Shown here: positions 46,799 to 61,939 of the stretch, in pieces | How positions within the stretch are numbered: position 1 is the first letter of the stretch | Layout: each line of letters begins with the position of its first letter | Assembly (NCBI RefSeq): GCF_003576645.1 | Contig: NC_044920.1 | Span: 25,314,686-25,378,685, forward strand | Length of the DNA: 64,000 nt | Origin: Ipomoea triloba | Lineage: Eukaryota; Streptophyta; Magnoliopsida; Solanales; Convolvulaceae | Direction of reading: 5' to 3' | Program-made: the position numbers and the translations under genes | Notes under the pieces: model-generated | The model's database searches: none | Seen by the model: the letters and a program-made list of their open reading frames with translations, nothing else | What the model was told of the DNA's origin: nothing

Positions 46799-48881
46799 CA
46801 ATATAAAAAAAATGTACCCATTTGTAGTCACAACGCCACATGTACGTAAGGTTGATTAACATCTCCATCTGCTAGATAATAATTTTTTAATAATATTACA
46901 CGTATTCCTACCTTTTACTTCCGGCACTTCTTGATTTGAGTCCGTCTATATAAGTGTTAAATTACCTCATTACAATTTTTACTGGCTAGAATCAAATCAA
47001 AGAGTGAGTTTCACTCGAATTACAAATTCAAATTGCCATAAATCAAAGCTTGTGTTTAGATCATAATTGGATATTGTTCTCTGACACCTCTCATGACATT
47101 CCCTATTTTTCAGCTGGTATCTTAGTTCAACAACTGGACTAACTTATAAATATAAAATGAATTTTTTTTAAAGGAGAAAATTGTATTCATGTTGTATGCA
47201 TGTCTTCAAGAAAATGGATTATATATACTATTTTGAATACTAACTGTCAGGATTTGTTATTTTGGTGGGGTTGACAGCCCACCAAACGTTTTAATTCGCC
47301 GAAAATATTGTCAATTTGTCATGATGACACGGATCAATAATAGAGTTTTATGGTTTTATTTGTCCCAACAAAAATTAAAGTTTTGTTATTGGGTAAGAAA
47401 CGTAACAAATAATCATAAAAATGTGCGGTTTGTTTGTTTGTTTTATTTATTTATTTATTTATTTATTTATTTTGTAATTGTATTTTTTAATTCACCAAAA
47501 ATACTGCAGCTGTAGTGTAAATATGTACTTTCACTTAGACGGAGTTATCTCATTGTATTGTTTTTTCATGCATGTTTACAAAATGAGATTAAGTGAAAGT
47601 ACATATTTACACTACAGCTGCAGTATTCCGTCTAAGTTATTTATAATTGACCTTGGTCAACAAAACACCAAAAAGATTTAAACCAGTTAGGTTGTCCATA
47701 AATGACTATATAGCTGACAAATGACCACAGTAAGATAAATTAACTTAGATTGTTCATAACTAACCCTAATTGATATTCAGTATTGATTGTAACACATTAA
47801 ATTAAACAATTGTCCTGATTTAAAACTTATCTCATAAAACATTTAGAGCCTATATATCATCAAAGAGTTAGTTATTTATTTTTAAATGATAGATCGAGGG
47901 AGTTTAAATTGGTTAAACCAATTATTAGAGTAGTAATTGGAGTGGCATTGTCTCAATTACAACATGATCAAGTATTAGGTTGTGTACCCTTGCTCGTAAT
48001 TGGGGGCCAAATGAGATCAGTCTAAGCAAATTTACTAGCTAAAACCTTAAAAACTTTTTTGGAGAATTAAATCTATCTATATATTCGAGATCAAGTTTAT
48101 ATACATAAAGGATAAAAGAAGACAAAGGAGGGGAACAGATCCCAAGTCAATCCGGCAATTCCAACTATACTTCCCAACATTCTGATCTTCACTGCCCATT
48201 CTTATTTTCCCTCTCACCATAAAGCGATCCCATGGCAGCCCACTTTTGGCTCCATCGTCTTCACAACCCACTCACCCCCACCCAAAAAACAAAGTCTCCA
48301 TTAATGGCTTCAAATAATTCAAAAAGCTAGCATGGACAATTCAACTGGTCACAAGGATGTAGTTTGAGAGCAAAAAATAATTCAAACAATGCAACAAAAA
48401 TAATGGACCTTTAACATAACACTCTTATATGTTTGGTAGAACTTATTTTAGAGTTTATAAAATATTGTAAGCTATAAATTCTACTGGATCAAACGTAAAG
48501 AACTTAAAATAATAACTTATAAGTTAGATATGCTAAACAGAGTCTTGATCCAACCCATCCATAAGATTTGTGAGGGTTTTCATTATAACCTAAAAAAGAA
48601 AAACAATTGCTTAGAGAGCTTTGGAGTGTTATTACATGGCAAGCATGTTATTTACAGAGAACGTAATAAATAAAATGGGCCGAACCTTAATGGGTTTCAT
48701 CTTTGGAAGCCGATAAAAGGGCAAGTAGAAGCCCAACCCAATACTCTTTTCACTTCCGAATATCAGAGCGGTGTATAGAGTTCCCGCTCCACCATCATTT
48801 CAAATCCTCTCTCTCTCTCTCTCTCTGCAATTAAAGAGTGAACACAAGAAACGCACAGAGATAATAAACGGAAAATTCGAA
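46799..48881. other. Intergenic
   Basis: Receptor-kinase 3' flank, then AT-rich DNA with an ATTT repeat near 47435-47470 and a perfect 37-bp inverted repeat (47501-47626). A CT repeat at 48811-48828 sits in the probable leader of the EB1 gene. No gene seen. Confidence 0.6.
47501..47626. repeat. Perfect 37-bp inverted repeat (hairpin)
   Basis: 47501-47537 ('atactgcagctgtagtgtaa...') is the exact reverse complement of 47590-47626, around a 52-base loop. 'acttagacgg' (47533-47542) also has its complement just outside the second arm (47629-47638). Not coding. Confidence 0.9.
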
Positions 48882-50897
48882 ATGTCGTCGAACATCGCAA
48901 CGATGGATTCGGCGTACTTTGTTGGCAGATCGGAGATCCTTGCCTGGATCAACTCTACTCTTCATCTCAATCTATCAAAAGTCGAAGAGGTATGTCTCTA
49001 GATCCTCCTTATCGAGAAATTGATGTTCAGATTTTTCAATGCTTTTCCTAATTCAGACGCTATAGTAACCGGAGGTTTTGATCTCTTTGCAGGCGTGTAC
49101 TGGTGCAGTTCAGTGCCAGCTGATGGACGCCGTGCACCCAGGGATGGTGCCAATGCACAAAGTTAACTTCGATGCGAAGAATGAGTACGAGATGATCCAG
49201 AACTACAAGGTCCTTCAAGACGTCTTCAATAAGCTCAAAATCACCAAGGTTTCGCTGTGTTTTCCTAGTAATTTGTACTTTTCTAGGGTTTAACAGTTTC
49301 TATTAGGATCAATGCGGTGTTGGAAGTAAAATCTACACCAAGTTGAGTTTATTAACAATTGCAGCTATTTGAAGGTTTGAGCGCTTATAGGACTCTTGAT
49401 TTTGTGTTTTTATTAGCACCTCGAGGTTAACAAACTAGTAAAAGGCCGGGCACTGGATAATCTGGAGTTCATGCAGTGGATGAAGCGCTATTGTGATGTA
49501 AATGGAGGGATTATACAGAAGTAATTTCAAAAACTCGACTCCATTGCTTCCTCTTTTTTTGTATACTACATCTTTCCTCTGTGCATATCTCAATGTCATT
49601 TTGTCAATTGATATGGTCACCATATGCTACTGTTTGTGCTATACCCTCTTTTTTTGTATACTACATCTTTCCTCTTTGCGTATCTCAATGTCATTTTGTC
49701 AATTGATATGGTCAACATATGCTACTGTTTGTGCTATACTGCTATGGTTGGTAACTGGGTATTCCATTGTCCTTTTGAGTTATGTTAGCTAGGAAAATTA
49801 TAGAGCCAATGTTATAGAATTTTGAAGACATCCTAGTGATGCTAGATTGTAATGAAGAGTTGGTGTTTGACAAATGACAATTGGTGTATGCTTCTTACCT
49901 GAAATTTTGTATTTCACCCTGTAGTTAAAAGTTGTGTGTGCTTTCGGGTATGTGATAATTGGAAATTGTTGAGATTTTAGTTTACAACTACTTGTAGCAT
50001 AGTATAGTTGGGAGCTTCCTATATGCAGATGTAATGTGTTAATGAAGTTTCTTGTGGTTTGATTCCCAATTCTCACTTTTAGTTACAATGCTTTGGAAAG
50101 AAGAGAGGCTAGCAAGAGTTGCAAAGATGTAAGCAAGAAATCTGCACCATCACAACCTTCAGCCAAGAATCCAACTGCTGCCTCCAAGCATCCGCCTCAT
50201 AATGGTAGAAGAAATGATGTTCCCAGTACTAACAGCATGAATCCTTCTGGTAAGACCTCCAGGCCATCCTCAAGTGGAGGTCCCCCTGTCTACTCTGAAG
50301 CAGAACGAACTGCGAATGAACAACAGGTTAAAGGCTATGTGAATTATGGTCATATTGAAGTTAACTTTGTTAGTCTTGAAATGCTAACTTGAGCATTAAA
50401 TGCAGATTACAGAGTTGAAACTGTCTGTTGATAGTCTTGAGAAGGAGAGAGACTTCTACTTCTCAAAGCTGAGGGATATTGAAATCCTTTGCCAGTGCCC
50501 GGAGATAGAAAACATTCCTGTAATGCTCTAATGTTTTCACCATATCTTTTGAAAAACTGGAGAAATTTACAGACTTGAAAATGAAATTTAACTCTCATTT
50601 CCATGTTCTCTCATGCTGCAGGTGGTTCAAGCAATGAAGCGGATTTTATATGCTGCAGACGATGATGCATCGCTGTTGACAGAAGCTCAAGCCATGATCT
50701 CTGAGCATCATCAAGTTGAGCCACTGGGTTTCATATCTGAATCAGCAGAAGACAGGCTACAAATTGATAGCCAGAAGAGGAAGAACATTACTAATGATGA
50801 TCTTGATGCTGCTGCCATCAACACGTTGTCTCCCAGACAAAGGATTAGTGATGCTTCTGATGTTCATTGCAGCGGATCACCCCTTGTGACTTTCTGA
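48882..50897 (+). CDS. EB1-family microtubule plus-end-binding protein (EB1C-like)
   Basis: Six exons: 48882-48989, 49093-49248, 49417-49520, 50083-50326, 50406-50519, 50622-50897. The total is 1002 bases, 333 residues, all GT-AG. The N-terminal calponin-homology domain (about 12-118) contains [36 protein letters not shown] and [12 protein letters not shown], the EB1 microtubule-tip-binding face. A Ser/Pro-rich basic linker (about 125-200) follows. The EB-homology coiled coil (about 205-265; [20 protein letters not shown]) comes next, and dimerises and recruits partners. The protein ends in a tail of about 70 residues without the acidic EEY terminus of animal EB1, as in plant EB1C. The role is plus-end tracking in spindle and phragmoplast arrays. 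Intron 3 contains a 95-bp tandem duplication. Confidence 0.9.
49551..49740. repeat. 95-bp tandem duplication inside EB1 intron 3
   Basis: Units start 'ctctttttttgtatactaca' at 49551 and 49646 and differ at only a few bases, so the duplication is recent. It lies wholly in the intron. Confidence 0.88.
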
Positions 50898-52881
<1,984 letters not shown>

Positions 52882-54243
52882 CATTTAGGGGTAGAGATGG
52901 ATGGTCAACAACTGTTCTATTCGACCTAATGCAAGCCCCACCTTCCTATCATGGCTCTATCAAAGTTATGCTCACTACAAGGATTGTTTATTTGTTTATC
53001 ACAAAAAAAAAAAGTGTGTTTTCATTGGTGCAAAAGAACACGGGTGTCAATCTTTAACTGTAAAGTTTTAATTAGGTTGTTTGCAATATTTGCTGTTTGT
53101 AAAAGTTTAAGTTGCGATGGAAAAACTCTTTTTTGATTGAATTACAAGTTATCAATAATATTTTTGAGACAAACTATTATCGAAAATAATAAGTTTAAAA
53201 ATAAATCTGCACATAAAGTTATGTATGTAACTCTAGCATACAGTATATTTACAAAATTACTCATGTAGCTCCACTTCGGTCTCTGTATTCCGCTTCACTC
53301 GTTTTGCTCTTCTACATTTCAACGCCCGTTATCTCCCAATAACATATGTGACTTACACAACAACACGCACCGACAATATAAAAATATAATGTCAATAGAG
53401 ATTAGTAGTACGTCCAGCAAAACTCGAATAAGAAGTCATAACTCAATTGCATTGATATGCATGTGGGACCAACATTTAAGACAACACAGATAAAAAAAGG
53501 GCTATAGATGGGAAAATAAGAAAACAGGAAAATATAGCAAACAAAAAAAGTCAAGACAATCGAGTTGGAAAGCATTAATATCTGTCTCATATTAATATAA
53601 GCTGATGAATCCTCCAACTTTCCTGCTTTTTCAGAAATGGGAATGTATAGCCAATAACTTTTCAAATGCACAAATTTCACATTGCACCACTTAATTATTA
53701 TCTCTTCTTTTTTTTTTTTTCATATTTAATTCTACAATTTTACTTACACTATTATATTTAATCTTAATTTCCTCTTACAAAAGTCTGAATTTTTCCCCTA
53801 AACAATCATAGTTTTAAACTTTTCATCCTATTAGCATAACATCGTTTGTCACTTATTATTTTTATGTTATCATTGTCACATCATATGCAATATCGTATCA
53901 TTATTATTAACTTGTCATTTACCAACTATAACATCATATAATCTGATATGTGATTAGGCATTTCAATATTAATGTCACCACATCATATATCTTTACAAAA
54001 GATAAGAGATTTGAAAATGTCATCCATAAGAATTGAATTTTTTAGTTTAATATAAACTCATTTTTCACTACTCATTTTTCTACATTCTCATTGTCATATC
54101 ATGGAACTTTGTAGTGTCATTATTGCCACGTTATTTACCCAACATCATGTAATTTTCCATATTATTATGTCGTGTTAACATTAATAGCACATCTGGTACC
54201 AAATCATGAGACTAATAAATGTGACCAAATTAAAACATTTTTT

Positions 54244-54395
54244 TGAGTACTATTGACTCTGTTACAATGCAGTATTTGTTCATAGTTACTTTCTCAACCA
54301 GATGAAGCACGAAGAGCCAATATCACCTCCACTGAGACTCGAACACACCCCCTCCCATGTAGGGTGCAACCGAATGCCACTAGATCAAAAAAGTC
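54244..54395 (-). mobile_element. SINE-like element, copy 3
   Basis: On the minus strand it reads 'tagtggcattcggttgcacc', 'acatgggaggg', 'gttcgagtctcagtggaggt', then 'ggctcttcgtgcttcatctg' and 'gttgagaaagtaactatgaa'. It has the same order as the other three copies, including box-B-like 'gttcgagtc'. Confidence 0.68.
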
Positions 54396-55262
54396 TAGGG
54401 ATGCTAGAAGGTATAGATTGGATTTCTTGTGCGCACTTGAAAATCAAGATCTGACTAGTAACCTCCCAAGAATGCTGGAAGGTCTGAATTTGGTCTCTTG
54501 TGGGTACATGAAAACTAAGATTGACCAGTAACCGCAGTAATTCTAATGGGTGGAGCTAAGTCCTATGGACGTACTTAAGATTAGTGGAGCGAAGTTAGGA
54601 TCACCTAAATAAACTAATATTTGGTCAAGTATATATATAATTTGTGTTTATTTACTTATTTTATTAAGAGCATTTAAGTTAATGTTATATTGTCAAAATC
54701 CCAACTAAACACACAAGTAACATTACATTACCTCTCATGAGGTGGAACCCAACGAGCACACACATAGGTAAATCAGTCAAACCAATCTACGCTTCTACAT
54801 TTAAGGAGTCTAATCTAAACTCAAACTCATAATGTTTGTTATCCCGAAAAGTCCAATTCAGACTCAAATCTCTCATGTTTGTGAGCCAATCCAAATCCAA
54901 ACTACCGAAGTTTATAGTAAGAATCAAAGCCTCACAATATCGCTGAAAGTAAATCTTGAGTGAAACTTCTCATCCTCGTCCATTAGAGGAATGCCCAAAA
55001 TTTGTTGTGTTGATCATATTTAAGAAAAGCAAGTGAAGTTGGTGTCGAAATGAATAAGGATGCAGACTAGTCTAGTCGGTTGGAATAAGCCAAGGACAAA
55101 TGTTTCCGACAGTAATAAATCCTACGGTTCGGTTCTGTCATTCTGGCTCAGAGGATAGCTAAGCTTGGTACAACACCTTAGCTTAGCAATGGCATCTCCA
55201 AGTAGCATTAAATAACACAGCAATGGCAGATTACCACAGCAACGTACGTGATGGGACATCCC

Positions 55263-55311
<49 letters not shown>
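55263..55311. repeat. (TA)n microsatellite, left of MITE
   Basis: About 24 AT units followed by several 'catacata' units. It forms the left border of the element at about 55325-55835. Confidence 0.9.
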
Positions 55312-55315
<4 letters not shown>

Positions 55316-55324
55316 CATACATAC

Positions 55325-55835
55325 ATACATGTGCGTGCTCAGGTGAGAACTCTCGCTCAGAAGAGAAATAAGAATTGTTCACAGCTGTCTACGTGTCTAG
55401 ATCAACGAATTATATGTAAATTTAAAGAAATGACACCGACGCGATGACATTTTCGTAAATAATTCAGACTTTGGTGTAATTAATTGTGTTATAAGTGCAA
55501 GTAGTTGATACACATTTACAAGTAAAATGTGCAAGTAAAATCACTTACAAGTGCACCTATTTTCACTTACAAGTGCAAGTAATTTACATTGTTAACATTC
55601 GTGCACCTAGGTGCACCTAATTGTAACGTTAGATGCAACTAGTTATATCATTAGGTGTACTTAGTATTGATGCTCAGTGTATATTTTATTTGCACTTCAA
55701 TGTTCAATTATTTACAAAAAGCCACCGCATTTTCTTTAAAGTCAATGTTTTTAACCCGTTAGATCACGTGAACGAATGACATGCATGATGCGTTCTCACT
55801 TCTCTCCTGAACGAGTAGTTCGCACCTAAACGCGA
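55325..55835. mobile_element. MITE inserted in a TA microsatellite (Micron-like arrangement)
   Basis: The left end 'gtgcgtgctcaggtgagaac' followed by 'cagaagagaaataagaa' has an imperfect inverted match at the right end ('gttctcacttctctcctgaa', 'agttcgcacctaaacgc'). The interior is built from 'acttacaagtgca' and 'gtgcaccta' repeats. TA microsatellites abut both sides. Non-coding. Confidence 0.62.
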
Positions 55836-55837
55836 TC

Positions 55838-55840
<3 letters not shown>

Positions 55841-55868
<28 letters not shown>
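55841..55868. repeat. (TA)n microsatellite, right of MITE
   Basis: About 14 TA units immediately after the right end of the MITE. Confidence 0.9.
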
Positions 55869-55871
<3 letters not shown>

Positions 55872-58084
55872 ATACAGACCAAACAAGTACCATTGTACTA
55901 CGAAAGCTGGAGCATTTCCTCTTGTTGGTATAAGACACAACCTTCAACCTAACAATTTTCAACTTCATTTACCAACTCTCTGTCTCTCTTCTGCTCGCTT
56001 GCATGAACATTTCTTTGCCCTTTTCCTCACTAATCATTTTATGTAAAAAGTGTGTATGTGTGAACAAATTTTAGTTTATATAGCCTTGCCTATTTTCTTA
56101 CTTTTATTTGTGGCTCAACTTTTACGACACTTTGATGTAAAATTAAGATGGACAAAAGGCTTTAAATTTGAATGCATTTTGAAAATAACAAAAGTAAAAA
56201 ACTAACAATGATTTGACCTCACCGAACATTAGCAACTCTTGTTTGCCTACCTAGTGGCTAGTTTTATATTGAAAATGTTGGTGGGACGTTATGACTTTAG
56301 CTATAAAAAACCGACCAACATAAACCTTAGACAAATTCGTAAGGAACAAGAATGGAAAATAGAGTATTGTGCATGATTTTTTGAAAGTGTCGAACCATTT
56401 TGCTCTCCATTTTCTAGCGGGTGTTATGTAGACCTAGCGTTAATTGCTAATTACAAATCATATTCATCCCAATTTGGTGCATAATTAAAGCAAACCAATT
56501 CCCTAATCATCATTTCAAAAATAAAAACATCGTGTTTGAACAAATGCATCACATAGCCCTAGCGTCCATGGGCCCACAAACATTTATTGTGTGGACCATG
56601 ATCTACACAGTGTTGTGTGTAGAATAACAAAAAGTACATTTCTAATATATTAAAAGTAAATTATTTGTGTACTAAATATACTTTCAGTACTCAGATAGTA
56701 CACTTTTTCTAAATACAATGTACATTTTTAATATATTAGAAGTATATTATTCGTGTATTGAATATACATTATTTAATAATATGGTTCACACAACTATGTC
56801 TACCATAATAATTGCCCACAAACCAACCCAACTAGCAAGCAAAATGTGGTTGAGTAGGATGGAGTCCTTTTTAACACAAATCATCTATTTTTCGATATCG
56901 TAAAACTTGCAAAAAAATCTTCCCTTTTTCTCTTGTTAGGACCATGTATAGTTTAATGCACTATAAGTAGTACGTTAATCCACCATAATGGTCTTGCCGA
57001 ATCGCGGTCCAAAAAGGAGGTCAAACAGCAAGATTTGGATAGCCGGACCACATACGGAGTATTATTATTATTATTTATAAGATAGATCCGAGTTCACTTG
57101 TAAGATAGATCTATCACAATTTACCTATTAAATGTTCATAATTTAAACTGTGATTTTAGTTGAAAATATTCAGTATATAAATTATAAATATTCGATATGT
57201 AAATTGTGTATTTTGAAAAGTGGATCAAGGTTCACAGAATAATTTGCCTTTCTCTCTTGAATCCTTTCAAATGCATATAATTAACTGATAGCGAATAGGT
57301 TTAACTAATAAATGATTGTGTAATGTTTATGAAAATCCACATTGAGAATATCTCGATAAAACTCAATCAAGACTCGTTTAAATTAATTTTGTTTTATCAA
57401 GTATCAATGTCAAGAGACTAAAAACGTATACATAAGATTTACTAATATCATGATTTGGGTTAGATTTAAACCTAATGTGAATATTGAATAGAAAAAGAGA
57501 AGCAACGACTAGATACCACTGGCCGACAATGCATTCATGCACTCGAGAAATCTCACCACAATTTAAGGTTATAAAACCAGTCAATATAAATATAATCACA
57601 AAGCCCAGTGCCAGCCTGTCCTACATTGTTTAAAACCATAAACTCATTACGAGGAAACTTGGGACACCACACCACACCACACCCCCATATATGGTTCCAC
57701 ATGATACCCAGAAATGGCTACAGTACTCTATGCATTAATGCATGGTGGCATAATGGCATGCAGATTCAAAGGAATTCTCATCCCTTCACATTCAAAGACA
57801 AATAATGTTCATATTCCAAGTTATGGACAGCATAGAGGGAAGAAAAAAAGGGCTCTGCCAAATCTCTCTTTTTTCCAAACAAACTCCTCATGGGGAGATG
57901 GAGTCAAATTTTAGCATATCCATGGAAGACATCACATGGGTTTGGTCAGAAATCAAGTGAAACATAATGGAATGAATGTCATACAGCTGCCATTGCATTT
58001 TATGAGAAAGATTAGCAGAGAATTTAGTACCATGATTGTAGCCATTAAGACAAATATTGCAAGAAAATGGACTGCTGACACAGT

Positions 58085-59375
58085 TTAGTGAATTCTGGTT
58101 CTCTTGTGGGGGGAGAAACAAACTGCCCAAGAATCATTGGAGCTATCAGAGGTGAAATATGCATCAATTACGCCGTTTGGACTCCCCGGTTCGGGTTCAT
58201 ATTTGCGCTTAAGGTGTTGGCAATGCTGCTTGTTCCTTTTGCCACCAGTTAGCTCTATGATCAGATTATAGCACTCATCTACCTTTTCCTGCCATCATTT
58301 GTGATTCAAATAATGAATACCCAGGCTGGAAAAACAGAAAATTTAACAGTAAAATCATTGAGGATTTGAGGAAGAATGCATGCCTTGCTGATCTGGAGCA
58401 AACAGACAAGCTCATTCTTGTATTCCATGGCATTGCAGGGCTCAATCTCTTTGATAACAGTAAACATTATTGCAGTGGCAACAACAGAGGGGAGATACTG
58501 AAGTAATCTGGAATCTGCAACAATGTATAGTATGTGAATAAACTCATAAAGGAATCACATTTTACAAACTCCAAAAAAAGCAAATCCCTTACCAGCAATT
58601 ACAGAGAGAATTAGGCGTTCACAGCGGCCTAAGAATTCCCAATGCAGGTTGGTCATCAATTTGAATCTCCTTATAATATGGTCAATGAAGGAGATTGGGG
58701 TGACAAGATTCATCCTCCATTGTAGGGTAGAAAGCACCAAGAGTTCCATTCTCTGAATAGTCTTTGCCTCGAATAAAAACTTCGTCTCTGCCACCTAAAG
58801 AATTAGAACAGATCATCATTGCGGCATTTATTCAAACACCCTAACTGCAATGTAGAACAAAATGAAATTCACAGCACATTTCAACATACTTGGAGGTCTA
58901 AAAGAAGAGGCACTTGAATCTCCTCCACTTTTGCAGCTATAGATACACAAGCCACTGCTGCGAGCTGGCTCATCCATGGCTTATCTCTCTGAAAGCAAAC
59001 TCCAGATATGAACCTATCGAAATAGTTCACAGCTAGAACAGCGGTCAAAGCATTAAAGCCATAGTGCCTAATGACCTTCAACATCCAATCCACCGCTTCG
59101 TTTCTGGCCAGCATTAAAGACTGGTCCAGATCAACACACCCGATCTCTTTTTCCTTTGATAATAAAGCCAGAAGCTCATCATCTTCCCAGAAAAGGTCAG
59201 ATTCCAAGAAAGTTAATAAGGGCTTTTTTAACACACTTATCTCAGCATAATCGTGAGTCTGGAAACAAGACCATCCGCCCACATCTTCCTCCTCGCAGAA
59301 GAGAACATCAGGGGAAAAGATTGGGTTTTGGGACTCAAATGCTTGATCTTTCTGCGAATGGGAAAGGGAAAACAT
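58085..59375 (-). CDS. D-type cyclin, CYCD3-like, four exons
   Basis: Minus-strand exons are 59375-58890, 58794-58593, 58514-58384 and 58288-58085, giving 340 residues. The retinoblastoma-binding LxCxE motif is present near the N-terminus (LFCEE, 25-29). The cyclin box starts about residue 66 (RNEAVDWMLKVIRHYGF, 91-107; VNYFDRFISGV, 116-126). Exon 2 continues it with KTIQRMELLVLSTLQWRMN, and the C-terminal cyclin fold runs through exon 3. The protein would bind CDKA and drive the G1/S step through phosphorylation of RBR. Exon order and junctions match CYCD3. The exon 3 donor reads AAG/GCATGC, a GC-AG intron, with no usable GT nearby that keeps the frame. The start is the first ATG of the family-like N-terminus. 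Confidence 0.9.
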
Positions 59376-61939
59376 CTCCTAATCGTTGTTCTTCTTCAAA
59401 GAAGAAGACACCAAAGCCTCTGCTCATTATCTTCAAGAAAAAATGGAAGTCCGCAACCCCTGACCCGTCATTATATCCGGCGGGGCAAGTGGTTTTTTCA
59501 CTCTCTACAGTTGTGGAAGAGAGCAGAGAGCAGGGAAGAGTGTGGAGTGGAGTAGCAGAAGAGAAGTGAAGAAGAAAAGGAGGGATTTTATTTTGATAGA
59601 TTGGTTTCATTTCACGCTTGCCTGTCGCTTTCTTTTCCCCATATTTTGTCTCTCTTTTCCATGAAAATCATTTTCATTTTCGTTTTGGACTTTGGTTTTC
59701 AAATCTGGGGGTGGCCGTGGGGGGAGGGGTTGTGTGCTTGTGTTTGGCGCGCAAGGAAATCTTGAATATGTAGCATTCATTAAAAAGGATTTAAAATATC
59801 ATATCATAGCTTCAATCATAAACTCTATAGAACAATCAATATACTTTTTTTTTTTTTTTGAAAACATATACGTTTTTTTTTCAAGTATTAAGGAAGTAGC
59901 ATGACTAGCATATGAATAAGTTCGTTGTAACAATTAAATAATTATGATCCAGGAGTGAAAGATAATAATAGATATAATCAATTTGTTCAACACATTCTGA
60001 GAGTTAAAGTAGGTTTTTCATCGTTTAATTAACGATAAGGTATTTATACTAATACTAGCACAAATGAAAGGAGTTGATCTTTAGGCTATTATGGGACTAA
60101 TACACAATTACGAAGTTTAATTACGGTCTGCATAACTTAATAAGTGTCTATTGCCCCTACTAGAAGGTGCATGATCTTGATGAGTGGGTATGACCGCCCA
60201 TACATGTTATCAAACACTCAAACCCTACGTAGTTGACTTCCCTTTCAAATAAGAGCATAATCACTTGAGAAACATTCTCTATTTTCTTCGATTGTTGAGT
60301 TGGGACTTGTTAGATGGCGTTGGTGACATAAAAGGCCTTCCTCAATAGTTAAACGTTTGGTATGGTTTTTTGGAGTTTTTGTATGTGTGATTAGGAAAGA
60401 GAAAATTGGATAAAGAAAAAAATAAAAGGAAAAAAAGAAAACAAAAAAATGTTAAAAAAAAAAAGAAAAAAAGAAGAAGAAGTAATTACGCGCCCAACAC
60501 GAAAGTTGTGTCTCACATGGAGTGTTAGTAGGAGTTAAGGAAACTATGGAGAGTCAAGTTGAAACACGTCTTCAGAGAACCGAACATAGCAACAAATGCA
60601 CTAGCTAGTATTCTCTTCGGGTTGAACAGGAGATTTTGCATGTGTGATCTGGAAAGAGGAAATGAAGTGGAGGAAAAAAACTGTTAAATAATAATAATAA
60701 TAATAATAATTTACGTGCCTAGGCAGGCGTGTGCACTGCATGCACCCCCTGGGCGCAAGAATGGCGTCTCATGCAAAGTGAGGCACCTCTCTCCTCTTTA
60801 GACTGCAGGTAGGTCCCAATTTTACTATAAAAAAACTCTAATTTGCAGTGCAACCCCATTGTTCTCTTTCTTTCCCGACTCTCTCCCACCTCATTTTACT
60901 TTTTCTTAAAAACTGTGTAAAAACTACAAATGGGAACGACCTTAGTGTAGCTTGTCGATGTCTATGGATGATAGCATGAGTGTTCCTCAAACTAGAGCGG
61001 TGCCAATGTCAACTACTCAACTAGTCATATATTTTTCTTTTGGAATTACCGCCCTTCGCTCCTACCAATAAAAAAATCATCAATATTAATTGTCATAAAT
61101 TATAAATTATAACGAGAGTATTATTATTCAATCATTATAGCGTAGAAAATAATTAATTAAAGGCTGCGTTCTTTTTAATCATATTTCTCTAATTTAATCC
61201 TCTTGGAGAATATTTTATAATCCTGCATGCTAGCTAGCTGTTTGGCATGAAGGTTAAGAAAAAAAATATACATACCAGATTTCTCCTACCAAACATGTTG
61301 CCAATTATTTATTTATTTTGTGGAATTGTTTTTAGGAATTTATTCTGTTTGGATCAGTACGTACGTATGGTGTTGTCATCCGGGCTGCTCGATCCAGTCG
61401 ATGGAAGCGCAGGATGCCCACTGTTGCTGTCGCCTGTTGCGATCTGTAATTCTGTCATTAATGCAAGAGACTATATTTAAATTATAAAAATATTATATAA
61501 ACTCTCACTTTTTAATCTCAACTTCTACTCATTTTTACAAATTAGACACTTTTTTATGAAATTCACGTGATAAAAATATCATTGGTATACTATCTAATTT
61601 GAAAGTACATGTAGTAGAACTTTTTAAATTAATTAATGTCATTAATTAAGACCTCAAAACTCCGTTAAGAAATAAAAAGATATATTATTTTCATAGGTAT
61701 TTTTAAATTAGCGGATCCAAACTACAGATCCATTCAAAATGCAGGATTTTTAATGTGATTTGATCATATGCTATGTTGGTTTTTAGATAGTATACCAATA
61801 AAAAGGCATGGAAATGGCAGCCATTGAGGAGTGTTAAGTGAAATTAAATATTTTTGTGCTTAAGTTGAGAAAGTAGTAATTATGAATAGATATTATATTG
61901 TAATAGAATTAGTAGTATTAAAAAAAAATAGTATGCCAA

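Larger units (their letters stand above)
52882..58084. other. Large repeat-containing spacer
   Basis: No gene supported. It contains a SINE-like copy (54244-54395) and a MITE between two TA microsatellites (55263-55868). It also holds AT-rich repeats with 'atgtacatttttaatatatt' motifs (56620-56790) and a diverged MITE-like segment near 57080-57250. Short frames have no recognisable features. The last few hundred bases are probably 3' UTR of the cyclin gene. Confidence 0.6.
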
